NCBI GenBank assembly: GCA_900542495.1
Contig: UQNW01000004.1
Coordinates: 105,270-169,269, forward strand
DNA length: 64,000 bases
DNA from: an uncultured Roseburia sp.
Lineage (GTDB): Bacteria; Bacillota; Clostridia; Lachnospirales; Lachnospiraceae
Direction of reading: 5' to 3'
This document shows, one piece after another, positions 1 to 9,090 of the stretch; the first letter of the stretch is position 1, and the number at the start of each line of letters is the position of its first letter. Position numbers and translations under genes: made by a program. The notes below the pieces were generated by a model. The model worked only from the letters and a program-made list of their open reading frames with translations, was not told where the DNA came from and did not search any database.

Positions 1-1054
1 TTGCTAATGTGATATGATCACCCATACGAGCTGTTGTTCTGGAATCAACTTTTGCTGTCATGGCTGTTCCTGCTACATTGAAGTATAACAATACTTCAGA
101 ACCTAATAACTCGTATCCTGTTACGTCTGTCTCGAATACTGCATCTTTGTGAGCTTCGATCTCAATCTGGGAATCTCCGATATCTTCTGGTCTGATACCC
201 ATAACAACTGTCTTTCCGTTGTATCCGCCATCGATCAATTTCTTAGCTTTTGCCGGAGGAAGGACAACAGATGTCTTCTCGAAGTTAAGAGTTACTCTCT
301 CGCCTTCTACTTTACATACAGCGTCGATGAAGTTCATCTGTGGAGATCCGATGAATCCAGCTACGAATAAGTTGTTAGGCTCATTGTATAATTTCTGTGG
401 AGAATCAACCTGCATGATAACACCATCTTTTAATACAACGATTCTGGTTCCTAATGTCATAGCTTCTGTCTGATCATGTGTTACATAGATGATAGTAGCT
501 TTTAATCTGTTATGTAAGGAAGCGATCTCAGAACGCATCTGAACACGTAATTTTGCATCCAGGTTGGAAAGAGGTTCGTCCATAAGGAATACCTTAGGAT
601 TACGAACGATAGCACGTCCCATAGCAACACGCTGTCTCTGTCCACCGGATAAAGCCTTTGGTTTACGGTCTAATAATTTCTCAAGGTCAAGGATCTTAGC
701 AGCTTCTTCTACTTTTTTCTTGATTTCATCCTTAGGAACTTTTCTTAATTTTAATCCGAATGCCATATTGTCAAATACGGTCATATGTGGATATAATGCG
801 TAGTTCTGGAATACCATTGCGATATCTCTGTCTTTTGGCTCTACGTCGTTTACAACTCTTCCATCGATTTTTAATTCACCGGAAGAAATCTCTTCAAGAC
901 CTGCGATCATACGAAGTGTAGTAGATTTACCACATCCGGATGGTCCTACGAAGATGATGAACTCCTGATCTTCTACTTCAAGGCTGAAATCCTTAACAGC
1001 TTCAAAACCGTTAGGATAAACTTTACATACATTTGTTAATGATAAACTTGCCAT
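1..1054 (-). CDS. ugpC: Sugar ABC transporter ATP-binding protein (MsmX/UgpC type), 3' end cut by window
   Basis: Multitask ATPase that powers carbohydrate ABC importers at the cytoplasmic face of the membrane. The start is the ATG at 1054, with GGAGG at 1066-1070. The translation has Walker A GPSGCGKST, a Q-loop, the ABC signature LSGGQRQR, Walker B VFLMDEP and the H-loop YVTHDQTEAM, followed by the OB-like regulatory domain typical of MalK/MsmK/UgpC. About 351 codons are present; the family is usually 365-370 residues, so only the last 15-20 are missing. No permease or binding-protein gene is adjacent, which fits an ATPase shared between several importers. The exact sugar cannot be told. 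Confidence 0.93.
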   Translation of the reverse strand, partial: MASLSLTNVCKVYPNGFEAVKDFSLEVEDQEFIIFVGPSGCGKSTTLRMIAGLEEISSGELKIDGRVVNDVEPKDRDIAMVFQNYALYPHMTVFDNMAFGLKLRKVPKDEIKKKVEEAAKILDLEKLLDRKPKALSGGQRQRVAMGRAIVRNPKVFLMDEPLSNLDAKLRVQMRSEIASLHNRLKATIIYVTHDQTEAMTLGTRIVVLKDGVIMQVDSPQKLYNEPNNLFVAGFIGSPQMNFIDAVCKVEGERVTLNFEKTSVVLPPAKAKKLIDGGYNGKTVVMGIRPEDIGDSQIEIEAHKDAVFETDVTGYELLGSEVLLYFNVAGTAMTAKVDSRTTARMGDHITLA

Positions 1055-1289
1055 TGGTGTAAATACCTCCTAATAAATTGTTCGTTTCTTGATATATTTA
1101 CTATACAAAAAAACAGCCAAAAACGCCATATGTTACCTACACAAAGAATCTGTCGATTTCTTGTAGGAACTCACAGTGATTTTGACTGTTTTTTGATTTC
1201 TTCGTCAGATTGCACTGATATTTCATCTTTTTCCGTCAAATTGACGAAGCAACCTGCCTGTATCTTTTATTCCATACATTCATTTCTGA
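1055..1289. other. Intergenic region upstream of the sugar ATPase gene
   Basis: About 235 bases without a gene. It holds a short palindrome CGTCAAATTGACG at 1234-1246 and an imperfect hairpin around 1135-1170 (CCTAC...GTAGG). It must carry the ATPase promoter on the minus strand. An AT-rich TATAGT lies near 1100, but I see no convincing -35 box for it. No strong terminator is visible for the PRTase-like gene to its right. Confidence 0.4.
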
Positions 1290-1931
1290 TCATAACTTAG
1301 AATAACCGAATCCATTGACCACGGCATCCAGCTTGATTCCTTTTTTACAGAATGGACAGTCATCTGCGGAATAAGCCGCATATCCCGGAAGATCCTCTGC
1401 ATGGAACACCGAGTGTACCGCAAAGCCATCCATCTCAGATACCGTGCTGAACACAGATGCCACTGCCTCGATCACGCCGCCATAGTAACGGATTCCCTCA
1501 AGACTTCTGTGGATTGTCTTTCCGGTTGTGGTAGATGCAGATAATAAGATTACATGTTTTCCTGCGATACTTGGTTTGATATTATCACGGAATAAGAGCT
1601 GGTTATTGCTGTTCATCTCCGGCGAAACCACATAAATTGTCTCATGGCGGTTCGTAGATGCCATATCCTCTTTTTCAAATTCCTCTGCCAAAAACGCTCC
1701 GATCACCTCCGTGCCGTCCATACATACAATCGTATCCACATAGGAAACTCTTCCGATCTTCTGATGCAGCACACGGGCAACCTCTTTCGCCTCCTGAATT
1801 CTTGTCTTCAAGCTTGTGATATCAATGTAGTAATTGATATGGGAATGACTGGTTGCAAAATGTCCCGGAATTGCATGAATTGCAACCATGTTGCTCTCTT
1901 TTGAATAAAACTTTACCATTCTGCTTTCCAT
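1290..1931 (-). CDS. Phosphoribosyltransferase-like protein (orotate PRTase family)
   Basis: About 213 residues with a PRTase-like fold: an N-terminal segment, a core with VDTIVCMDGTEVIGAFLAEE, and a loop HVILLSASTTTGKT at the place where type I PRTases carry the PRPP loop. That loop normally starts with two acidic residues (DDxxTTG); here they read S-A-S, so PRPP binding may be altered. The C-terminal part has a CPFC pair that could bind metal. I chose the ATG at 1931, because GGAGG at 1941-1945 lies 9 bases upstream; a longer frame starting at 1955 would run over this ribosome site. It follows dut with a 45-base gap. Orotate as substrate is not established. Confidence 0.7.
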   Translation of the reverse strand: MESRMVKFYSKESNMVAIHAIPGHFATSHSHINYYIDITSLKTRIQEAKEVARVLHQKIGRVSYVDTIVCMDGTEVIGAFLAEEFEKEDMASTNRHETIYVVSPEMNSNNQLLFRDNIKPSIAGKHVILLSASTTTGKTIHRSLEGIRYYGGVIEAVASVFSTVSEMDGFAVHSVFHAEDLPGYAAYSADDCPFCKKGIKLDAVVNGFGYSKL

Positions 1932-1976
1932 AATAAAATACCTCCTTAACCCCACTATTCCGGCATTTTCCGGATA

Positions 1977-2414
1977 TTACTTTCTTCCGGTAGAACCAAA
2001 TCCGCCTTCCCCGCGCTCTGTCTCATTCAATGTTTCTACTTCCTCAAACTCAACAGAAAGATACGGCATTACGACCATCTGTGCAATGCGCTCTTTTCCG
2101 GCGATCACACGCTCCTCATCCGTATCATTATGTAAGGCGATCATAAATTCTCCCCGGTAGTCAGAATCCACTACTCCGACACAATTTGCCGGGCGCAGTC
2201 CCTGCTTGGAGGCAAGACCGCTTCTTGCAAAAATCGCACCGAAATATCCTTCCGGTATTTCCATCGCAAGTCCTGTGCCGACCATCACTGTTTTGTGTGG
2301 TGGAATCACAGTATCCTCAGAACTTTTTGCATACAGATCATAGCCTGCCGCCTGACTGCTTCCCCTTGTCGGGAGTACTGCATCCGCATCAAGTTTTTTT
2401 ATATTGATCTTCAT
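1977..2414 (-). CDS. dut: dUTP diphosphatase
   Basis: Cytosolic trimeric dUTPase that hydrolyses dUTP to dUMP and diphosphate, keeping uracil out of DNA and feeding thymidylate synthesis. All five family motifs are visible in order: AGYDLYA near residues 23-29, ARSGLA, GVVDSDYRGE with the catalytic Asp, RIAQMVV, and the C-terminal glycine-rich arm RGEGGFGSTG. The 145-residue length is normal. It lies between gpsA (102-base gap) and the PRTase-like gene, on the same strand. Confidence 0.97.
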   Translation of the reverse strand: MKINIKKLDADAVLPTRGSSQAAGYDLYAKSSEDTVIPPHKTVMVGTGLAMEIPEGYFGAIFARSGLASKQGLRPANCVGVVDSDYRGEFMIALHNDTDEERVIAGKERIAQMVVMPYLSVEFEEVETLNETERGEGGFGSTGRK

Positions 2415-2516
2415 TTATATTCTCCATTCTAGCACAATCTGTCAGATATATTTTTTAATTAAATCTTAATTCTTCCATACGTTTTTCCCTGCAAATTATA
2501 AGGAACTCCTGCATTC

Positions 2517-3530
2517 TTAATCTTCCCAGCCAAGATTGCCATGTTCCATTTTCTTATCGCGGAGCATCAGGTCATTGACCGCCTCTTTTGCCGGTTTGTC
2601 CTCAAATAATACTTTGTTGACTTCCTCAATGATCGGCATATCTACACCGTATTTTTTTGCAAGGGCGATCGCTGCTTTCGCAGAGTAGACACCTTCTACG
2701 ACCATTTTCACTTCGTCCATCGCCTGCTGCATGGTGTAACCCTGTCCGATCAGCATTCCGGCTTTGCGGTTACGGCTGTGTTTACTCTCACAGGTCACGA
2801 TCAGATCACCGATTCCGGTAAGTCCGTTTAACGTCTCCTGTTTTGCGCCCATCGTCACAGCAAGCTTGTTCATCTCAAACATTCCTCTGGTGATGAGTGC
2901 CGCTTTCGTGTTATCCCCATATCCCAGACCGTCTGCCATTCCGGCTGCAAGCGCGATCACGTTCTTTAACGAACCGCCAAGTTCCATGCCAAGCACATCC
3001 GGGCTTGTATACACACGGAAAACGTTGTTCATGAAAATGTCCTGGATTCCCTCTGCAACAGCTCGTTTTTTTGCTCCTGCTACAACTGCAGTTGGAAGTC
3101 CGATTCCAACTTCTTCCGCATGGCTTGGTCCACACATCACTGCAACCTCTGCCTGCGGGATCTCCTGCTCCACAATGTCGGTAAGCGGCATCAGTGTCTC
3201 TTCCTCAATTCCCTTAGCCACGCACACGATGATCTGTCCCTCTTTCACAAAAGGCGCCATGCTCTTTGCTGTGCTTCTTGTGAATACAGACGGCACTGCA
3301 AGGATCAGGTATGCTTTACCTGAAACCGCAGATTCCAGATCTGTTGTAAATTCCATATCTTCCGGCAGTTTTACCCCCGGAAGTTTCTGCACATGCTCAT
3401 GTTTTTCTTTCAGCATGGTAATCTCATCTTCCACGATCGACCACACTGTCACTTTATTTCCATTGGTATGCAGTACTTTTGCAAGGGCGATCCCCCAGCT
3501 TCCTGCTCCTATGATCGCAACATCTGCCAT
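2517..3530 (-). CDS. gpsA: NAD(P)H-dependent glycerol-3-phosphate dehydrogenase
   Basis: Reduces dihydroxyacetone phosphate to sn-glycerol 3-phosphate, the backbone for phospholipids. The N-terminus carries the Rossmann motif IGAGSWGIAL. Further on are the conserved GPSHAEEV segment and the C-terminal catalytic domain with ELGGSLKNVIALAAG and a family signature around TGIGDLIVTC. About 337 residues, normal length. The frame could begin at a GTG at 3539, but the ATG at 3530 has GGAG at 3539-3542 with an 8-base spacer and fits the family N-terminus better. It precedes nothing in the pathway but follows plsY by 23 bases, so precursor and acyl transfer enzymes are co-transcribed. Confidence 0.96.
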   Translation of the reverse strand: MADVAIIGAGSWGIALAKVLHTNGNKVTVWSIVEDEITMLKEKHEHVQKLPGVKLPEDMEFTTDLESAVSGKAYLILAVPSVFTRSTAKSMAPFVKEGQIIVCVAKGIEEETLMPLTDIVEQEIPQAEVAVMCGPSHAEEVGIGLPTAVVAGAKKRAVAEGIQDIFMNNVFRVYTSPDVLGMELGGSLKNVIALAAGMADGLGYGDNTKAALITRGMFEMNKLAVTMGAKQETLNGLTGIGDLIVTCESKHSRNRKAGMLIGQGYTMQQAMDEVKMVVEGVYSAKAAIALAKKYGVDMPIIEEVNKVLFEDKPAKEAVNDLMLRDKKMEHGNLGWED

Positions 3531-3553
3531 TTTTCTCACTCCAAATCAAAAAA

Positions 3554-4207
3554 TTATTTCTGCTCCTTCTTTTTCGCACCGATCTTATTCTCTGTGCCAT
3601 TTGCAAGACGTCTGATATTTGCACGGTGCTGCCATACCCCTAAAATGGTAAAACAGGCTGTCACTATGTAAAATTCCGCACGGATTCCCATTGGAACTGT
3701 GATAATCCCAAGCTGTCCATATACGACCACCTGGACGAAAACACTGATCAGTCCGATGATTGAGCCGAGAGATACATACTTTGTCACTGCGCTGATCACC
3801 AGAAAAAGTCCCATACTGACCGGTGCAACGATCGGAAATACTGCAAGCACCATTCCACCGGTACATGCAACTCCTTTTCCGCCTTTGAACTTCAGATAAA
3901 ACGGAAAATTGTGTCCGAGCACCGCTCCAAAACCTGCATACAGCTCCAGAAGAATGATGTCTTCTGTATATGTTCTTCCAAAGATCAGTTTAACGGCTAA
4001 CACTGCCGCTACTGTTTTTAAAATATCACCAAGGCAGGTCACAAGTCCTGCCTTCCAGCCAAAGGTTCTTAAGGTGTTTGTCGCACCGGAATTGCCGCTT
4101 CCTTTTGTGCGGATATCCACACCTTTCTTTTTCCCATAAAAATAACCTGTTTCAAATAATCCGCAGGCGTAGCCGATCGCTACTGCAATTATCCTGGCGA
4201 TGATCAT
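3554..4207 (-). CDS. plsY: Acyl-phosphate:glycerol-3-phosphate acyltransferase
   Basis: Integral membrane enzyme that moves the acyl group from acyl-phosphate (made by PlsX, encoded at 34 kb here) to glycerol 3-phosphate, giving lysophosphatidic acid. The 217 residues include several hydrophobic helices and the three conserved cytoplasmic loops: KGSGNSGATNTLRTFG, HNFPFYLKFKGGKGVA, and a later GI-rich loop. Start and der stop overlap by four bases (ATGA at 4204-4207), which implies translational coupling. Downstream gpsA makes its substrate. Confidence 0.95.
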   Translation of the reverse strand: MIIARIIAVAIGYACGLFETGYFYGKKKGVDIRTKGSGNSGATNTLRTFGWKAGLVTCLGDILKTVAAVLAVKLIFGRTYTEDIILLELYAGFGAVLGHNFPFYLKFKGGKGVACTGGMVLAVFPIVAPVSMGLFLVISAVTKYVSLGSIIGLISVFVQVVVYGQLGIITVPMGIRAEFYIVTACFTILGVWQHRANIRRLANGTENKIGAKKKEQK

Positions 4208-5532
4208 TTTTCATTTTCCTTTCTCTCTCTGATGATAAAACGAAGGGCTGTTCCCCGGAATCCAAACGTATCACGGATGCGGTTCTCCAGATATCTTGTG
4301 TAGGAGAAATGCATCAGCTGTTTATCATTCACAAAGATCACAAAGGTTGGCGGTTTTACTGAAACCTGCGTCGTGTAATAAATACGCAGTCTCTTTCCCT
4401 TATCCGATGGCGGCTGCTGCATCGCAACTGCCTCGGTAACGATTTCATTCAATACACCGGTTGCCACACGCATGCTGTTGTTCTCGATCACGACATCGAT
4501 CGTCTCAAAAATCTTATTGAGACGCTGTCCTGATTTTGCAGAGATGAAAATAATCTCCGCATACGGCATAAAGCTTAAGATGTCACGGATTTTCTCGGTA
4601 TGGCGGTAGATGGTCTTATCATCTTTTTCGATCGCATCCCATTTGTTCACGGCAATGATAATTCCCTTTCCACGGTCATGTGCGATCCCTGCGATCTTGG
4701 CATCCTGCTCGGTCACGCCCTCAGTAGCATCGATCACGATAATGCAGACATCTGCACGCTCCACAGCCGTGACTGCACGGATAATACTATAGCGCTCGAT
4801 CTCTTCCTTGATCTTATTCTTACGTCTCAATCCTGCGGTATCGATAAACACATATTCTTTTCCATTGTACTTAATGTCGGTATCGATCGCATCTCTGGTC
4901 GTGCCTGCGATATCCGATACAATGACACGATCCTCCTGTGCCAGTTTGTTGATGAGGGATGATTTTCCAACATTCGGTTTTCCGATAATGGCGATCTTCG
5001 GACGGTCGTCCTCCTCGTCATTCTTCTTATATTCTGGAAAATACTTTACCACTTCATCCAACATATCTCCAAGTCCTAACATGGAAGCGGCAGAAACCGG
5101 GAACGGATCTCCGATTCCAAGATTATAGAACTCATAGACATCTGCCATATACTTTTCAAAGCTGTCCACTTTATTGACAACCAGCACGACCGGTTTGCCG
5201 GAACGGCGCAGCATATCTGCAACTTTGGAATCCGAATCCTGCAATCCCTGTCTGACATCGACAATAAACATGATCACGTCTGCAGTTGCAATCGCAATCT
5301 CTGCCTGCTCTCTCATCTGTGATAAAATAATATCGTTACTGTCCGGTTCAATACCTCCGGTATCGATCATGGTAAAATTGTGATCTAACCACGACACCTC
5401 CGCATAAATACGGTCTCTTGTAACGCCCGGTGTATCTTGTACAATTGAAATACGCTCACCTGCAAGTGCATTAAATAACGTAGACTTTCCTACATTCGGG
5501 CGTCCAACAATCGCTACGACTGGTTTACTCAT
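4204..5532 (-). CDS. der: Ribosome biogenesis GTPase Der (EngA)
   Basis: Double GTPase required for assembly of the 50S subunit. Two tandem G domains are visible: P-loop GRPNVGKS at about residues 10-17 with DTGG and NKVD, then GKPNVGKSS near 184-192 with DTAGLRRKNK and NKWD, followed by the KH-like C-terminal domain (VSVKPPTFVIFVND). I chose the ATG at 5532 because AAGGAG (5541-5546) lies 8 bases upstream; this gives 442 residues, the usual size. It heads the der-plsY-gpsA-dut run and is separated from the ABC exporter by a strong terminator. Confidence 0.96.
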   Translation of the reverse strand: MSKPVVAIVGRPNVGKSTLFNALAGERISIVQDTPGVTRDRIYAEVSWLDHNFTMIDTGGIEPDSNDIILSQMREQAEIAIATADVIMFIVDVRQGLQDSDSKVADMLRRSGKPVVLVVNKVDSFEKYMADVYEFYNLGIGDPFPVSAASMLGLGDMLDEVVKYFPEYKKNDEEDDRPKIAIIGKPNVGKSSLINKLAQEDRVIVSDIAGTTRDAIDTDIKYNGKEYVFIDTAGLRRKNKIKEEIERYSIIRAVTAVERADVCIIVIDATEGVTEQDAKIAGIAHDRGKGIIIAVNKWDAIEKDDKTIYRHTEKIRDILSFMPYAEIIFISAKSGQRLNKIFETIDVVIENNSMRVATGVLNEIVTEAVAMQQPPSDKGKRLRIYYTTQVSVKPPTFVIFVNDKQLMHFSYTRYLENRIRDTFGFRGTALRFIIRERKENEK

Positions 5533-5649
5533 TGATAAAACTCCTTTTCTCATGTATCACGGAAAGAACTGGGATCTCCACTACTTTCCTGTTATAACCT
5601 TAAATGGCTTTCTACCGTTACGCTAAAAATAACAATAACAGTTTACAAT

Positions 5650-5687
5650 AAAAAAGATGGAATAACAATATTTATTCCATCTTTTTT
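5650..5687. terminator. Strong bidirectional terminator after the ABC exporter operon
   Basis: Arms at 5650-5665 and 5672-5687 pair perfectly over 16 bases with a 6-base loop; the outer part is A6 facing T6, so the hairpin ends in a T tract on both strands. It lies between the stop of the exporter permease gene and the der leader, and should insulate the two units. Confidence 0.9.
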
Positions 5688-5705
5688 CTGAACTATGCGT
5701 TTTGT

Positions 5706-7685
5706 CTAGGAAATGTGCGGTATTCCTTTTTCCCTTACTGCCGTAACCGGATTCATCAGTGCGTCATACTCATCATAAGTCATAAGTTTTCGCTCACTGT
5801 TCAAAATCCCAAGTTTTTTCAATGTCTCAATAATGTTTGTGCATTTGCTTCCGAACTCAACATAGGCGCTGTCACTGTTTGGGAAATAAGCTTCTGCCTC
5901 TTCTGCAGTCTTCTCCCCTGTCAGCACCGCTTCTGTCACATCAACCCCATCCACACTGTAAGAACTGTAATTCCAGATGATACCGTCCGGATTATAAAAA
6001 CTGATATCCAGATTGTTAAAATAACGATCCCTGTACGTGTTATCCTCATCACCGGCACGGAGCGAATAAAGTTGATAGTACGTCATGTTTCCCGCTTCCA
6101 CATCTTTTTGCACCGCCTCCATGACAGCGTCAAGCTCTTCCTGTGTAAAACGGTAATCCTCTGTTCTGCCGTTCTCATCTACAAATGAAATACTGCCGGC
6201 ATAATACTCATTCGTCTTATAGTAATTGCCAAACATGTTCTGCATCATCTTATCCGGATCACTCTCTAACGCAGTCACTTTTGCGACGACAGAATCTTTG
6301 TCCGCAGCCGCAGCCTGCCCAACCGGAACTGTATAACTTCTCCGCAGCTTCTTACCATCCTTCAGGGTATATGTGATTGAGAGATAATATTGGTTCTCTG
6401 CGCTCAGGCACTCTTCTTTCTGTGCCAGGATCTCTTTCTGGAGATCTATAATCTTCTGAATATCATCCGGTTCGGTATAGCGGAGCGTATAGTCCAGATT
6501 GAGCGATACCACCTTAACCTCTGAAACATCCGGTATTTTTCCTTCGATCCGGAATAGATCCAGTTTCAGTGCACCCAGAAATGCTGCCAGAACAACCGTT
6601 AAGACTGCCCATTCCCCAACTCTCTTTTTGTGGAACACACGGAAATTCTTCTCAATAAGCATCTCCGCCACAAAAAAGCCGATCGCACCAAAGATCAGGG
6701 TGCCTGCTGCAAGTATCCAAAAATGTACCTTTGCCGAAGAAAAACTGTTTCCGATCGTGTCAGCAACGGCAGTTCCTCCAAGCAGACCGGCGCAGACAGC
6801 CACGCCCCAGCGGAACACCGGCTTGATTCCCCGCATGCTGATAAGGTCACCTGCAGTCTCCAATTTTCTCCATTTATACAACTGATAGGCTGCGATCAGG
6901 AATACCACACCTGCCACTGCATAAATCCCGAGCAGATATGCACCCTTAAACTCGATTCCAACCGTCACATACTCACTGTTTTCTACTGACTGTATCCGCA
7001 GATTGTTTGTCAGATAGTAAATCGGAGACAAAATACAGGATTTTCCCGGATTCCAATTGTTTGACACCCCAAAGCAGACACTCTCTATCACCATGTTGAT
7101 CAGATACCAGCATCCTACATACAGATAATTGACTACGACATAATACACCGGAAATGCCAGGAGCTGTCCGGTAAACATCGCCACAAATGCGCCGAGCGCC
7201 AGTGCAAAAAACGTCATTGCGGCTTCTGCACCAAACCAGTATAAAATGTACTGGATATTGGTGATATGTGCACCAATGCAGACGAACACCGTGATAATAA
7301 AGGTCAGGATCTGCGGAACGACCATAAATGCAAACGCAGATATGATATTCGTCACAAACAACTCCCGTCTGTCCACCGGAAGTGAATGGATCATATTCGT
7401 ATTCTTTGCAGAATACAGATAGGAAAACACTGCCATGATCATCACTGCTGCAAATGCAAATGTGATCACCGGATTCATGGCTGCCCGCATAGCGCCACTG
7501 ATCGCATAAACCTGTCTCTGGAGCTGGCTGTAACTGTCATCCTGCAGATAATACCGCATATTAAACCACAGTCCGACCGGAAGCGAAACGATCAGATAAC
7601 AACTGTACAATGCCCACAAAGGCCAGAAATGTGTCATATTTTTTTTGAAAATTGTTTTGTTAAAGCAGGATGTCTTTGACTTCAT
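5706..7685 (-). CDS. ABC exporter permease with large extracytoplasmic domain
   Basis: About 659 residues. The N-terminal 370 residues carry many hydrophobic helices typical of ABC-2-type permeases (for example MNPVITFAFAAVMIMAVFSY and IHSLPVDRRELFVTNIISAF). After a last helix near residues 355-375 comes a hydrophilic C-terminal region of roughly 280 residues that should lie outside the membrane. The start at 7685 has GGAGGT at 7693-7698; it overlaps the ATPase gene by 26 bases, so the pair is translated together. Together with the ATPase and GntR repressor it resembles the YtrABCDEF/BcrAB-like systems for cell-wall stress or peptide antibiotics. The substrate is unknown. Confidence 0.85.
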   Translation of the reverse strand: MKSKTSCFNKTIFKKNMTHFWPLWALYSCYLIVSLPVGLWFNMRYYLQDDSYSQLQRQVYAISGAMRAAMNPVITFAFAAVMIMAVFSYLYSAKNTNMIHSLPVDRRELFVTNIISAFAFMVVPQILTFIITVFVCIGAHITNIQYILYWFGAEAAMTFFALALGAFVAMFTGQLLAFPVYYVVVNYLYVGCWYLINMVIESVCFGVSNNWNPGKSCILSPIYYLTNNLRIQSVENSEYVTVGIEFKGAYLLGIYAVAGVVFLIAAYQLYKWRKLETAGDLISMRGIKPVFRWGVAVCAGLLGGTAVADTIGNSFSSAKVHFWILAAGTLIFGAIGFFVAEMLIEKNFRVFHKKRVGEWAVLTVVLAAFLGALKLDLFRIEGKIPDVSEVKVVSLNLDYTLRYTEPDDIQKIIDLQKEILAQKEECLSAENQYYLSITYTLKDGKKLRRSYTVPVGQAAAADKDSVVAKVTALESDPDKMMQNMFGNYYKTNEYYAGSISFVDENGRTEDYRFTQEELDAVMEAVQKDVEAGNMTYYQLYSLRAGDEDNTYRDRYFNNLDISFYNPDGIIWNYSSYSVDGVDVTEAVLTGEKTAEEAEAYFPNSDSAYVEFGSKCTNIIETLKKLGILNSERKLMTYDEYDALMNPVTAVREKGIPHIS

Positions 7686-8559
7686 AATCCACACCTCCCA
7701 ATTCATAAATAAAGATTTCCTCCAGTGTCAACGGAAGCACATCAACAATGGTAGGATTTTCTGTCAGAAGAACTTTCTCTGCCTCCTTCGGATCACCTTT
7801 TACGATCAGGGTATAGACACGCCCTGTGTTTGCCATATGCAGCACCTCAAAATCATCCGGCAATTTTGGCACACCATTCTGACATGCCACCTGTATCTTG
7901 GAAATATTTCCCTGAAGATCGCTCAAAGACCGCTCGATCATAATTTTTCCATGGTGCATGATGCCCACATGGTCACAGGTATCCTCCAGTTCCCTCAGGT
8001 TATGGGAAGACACTAAAACTGTCATTTTCCGCTCTGCCACTTCCGCCATTAAGATACTCCAGATCTGTCTGCGCATCACAGGATCAAGTCCGTCCACCGG
8101 TTCGTCTAAGATCAGCAGATCCGGTTTACAGCAGATTGCAAGCCAGAACGCTACCTGTTTCTGCATGCCTTTCGACAGCCGTCTGATAGTGCGTTTCACA
8201 TCGATCGTCGGGAAAAATTCCTGCATTTTATAAAAAAGCTTACTGTCAAACTGTGGATAGATGCCTTCATAAAAGCGTTTCATCTCCATCGTATCTGCCT
8301 GCATAAAATAAAACAGTTCATCCGGGATATAAGCCATCCTCTGCTTGATATTCCGGTTTTCAAATACCGGTTCACCGTCGATCAATATTTCTCCTTCATC
8401 TGCTTTATAAACTCCGGTGAGATGACGGATCAGTGTGGATTTTCCTGCTCCGTTCGGTCCGACCAATCCATAAATTTCGCCTGTTCCAACATGCATTTCC
8501 ACGCCGTTTAATGCCTGAAAATCGTCAAATTTCTTTTTCAGATTATGAACCTGAATCAT
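7660..8559 (-). CDS. ABC exporter ATP-binding protein
   Basis: Cytoplasmic ATPase partner of the permease encoded downstream. Visible motifs: Walker A GPNGAGKST (residues 34-42), signature LSKGMQKQ (about 128-135), Walker B LLILDEP (148-154) with D-loop GLDP, and H-loop SSHNLRELE. The protein is 299 residues, in the range of the BcrA/YtrB drug-efflux ATPases. Its start overlaps the stop of the GntR gene by four bases (8556-8559), so regulator, ATPase and permease form one operon. Confidence 0.93.
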   Translation of the reverse strand: MIQVHNLKKKFDDFQALNGVEMHVGTGEIYGLVGPNGAGKSTLIRHLTGVYKADEGEILIDGEPVFENRNIKQRMAYIPDELFYFMQADTMEMKRFYEGIYPQFDSKLFYKMQEFFPTIDVKRTIRRLSKGMQKQVAFWLAICCKPDLLILDEPVDGLDPVMRRQIWSILMAEVAERKMTVLVSSHNLRELEDTCDHVGIMHHGKIMIERSLSDLQGNISKIQVACQNGVPKLPDDFEVLHMANTGRVYTLIVKGDPKEAEKVLLTENPTIVDVLPLTLEEIFIYELGGVDYEVKDILL

Positions 8560-8930
8560 GATGCCTCTCCCCCTTCAGCCAATTGTTCAATACGTGTTTT
8601 CAAACTGCCCTCATCCACTGACAGAAACAGCAGCTCCGTTACCACTTCATCAAATTCTTTCATCAGTTCTTCATTTCTGACACCCAGCACTTCTTTCCGC
8701 TCGGCAACAAATGTTCCTTTTCCGGCAACGGTATAGACGTATCCCTCTGCCTCAAGTTCCCGATATGCCTTCTGGATGGTGTTTGGATTGATTGCAAGCT
8801 TTGATGCCATTTCCCTCACGGATGGCAGTTTTTCATTTGCAATAAGGGAATTCGTGATAACCAGCTTTCTCAGACCGTCTTTGATCTGTTCATAAATTGG
8901 TTTTGCATCCCTGTAATTTAACTGAATCAA
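8556..8930 (-). CDS. GntR-family transcriptional regulator, YtrA subfamily
   Basis: Short 124-residue repressor: an N-terminal winged helix (PIYEQIKDGLRKLV, LPSVREMASKLAINPNTIQK, then the wing EGYVYTVAGKGTFVAE) followed by a small C-terminal dimerising helix region without a ligand domain, as in YtrA proteins. The start codon is TTG at 8930, preceded by GGGAGG (8939-8944) at 8 bases. It is the first gene of the exporter operon and probably represses its own promoter through the repeats just upstream. The inducer is likely a cell-envelope-active compound by analogy with YtrA; this is inference. Confidence 0.92.
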   Translation of the reverse strand: MIQLNYRDAKPIYEQIKDGLRKLVITNSLIANEKLPSVREMASKLAINPNTIQKAYRELEAEGYVYTVAGKGTFVAERKEVLGVRNEELMKEFDEVVTELLFLSVDEGSLKTRIEQLAEGGEAS

Positions 8931-8946
8931 ATAACAAACCTCCCAT

Positions 8947-9027
8947 CTGTATTAGCTGTATTAGCTGTATGATGTGTACTATCATTCTTCATACAGTTAA
9001 TATAGCACGGGAGGTCTTCTATTACAA
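8947..9027 (-). promoter_or_regulatory. Promoter and operator of the GntR-ABC exporter operon
   Basis: On the minus strand a -35 TTGTAA (9022-9027) and -10 TATATT (8999-9004) stand exactly 17 bases apart. Just downstream is an inverted repeat TTAGCTGTATGA (8961-8972) / TCATACAGTTAA (8989-9000) that matches at 11 of 12 positions with a 16-base gap and overlaps the -10 and start region. Three tandem 9-base units follow (8947-8955, 8956-8964, 8965-8973: CTGTATTAG twice, then CTGTATGAT). A repressor bound here would block the polymerase; the cognate repressor is most likely the adjacent GntR protein. Confidence 0.75.
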
Positions 9028-9090
9028 TGAAGATAATCCTAGGATATTATTAAGATTTATTTAAAATATACTGGTTTTCCCTGCATTTTC

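Noticed and set aside
2764..3615. 283-codon plus-strand open frame opposite gpsA
   Set aside because: It is the antisense shadow of gpsA: no ribosome site, low-complexity Ser/Pro-rich translation, while the minus frame is an intact dehydrogenase.
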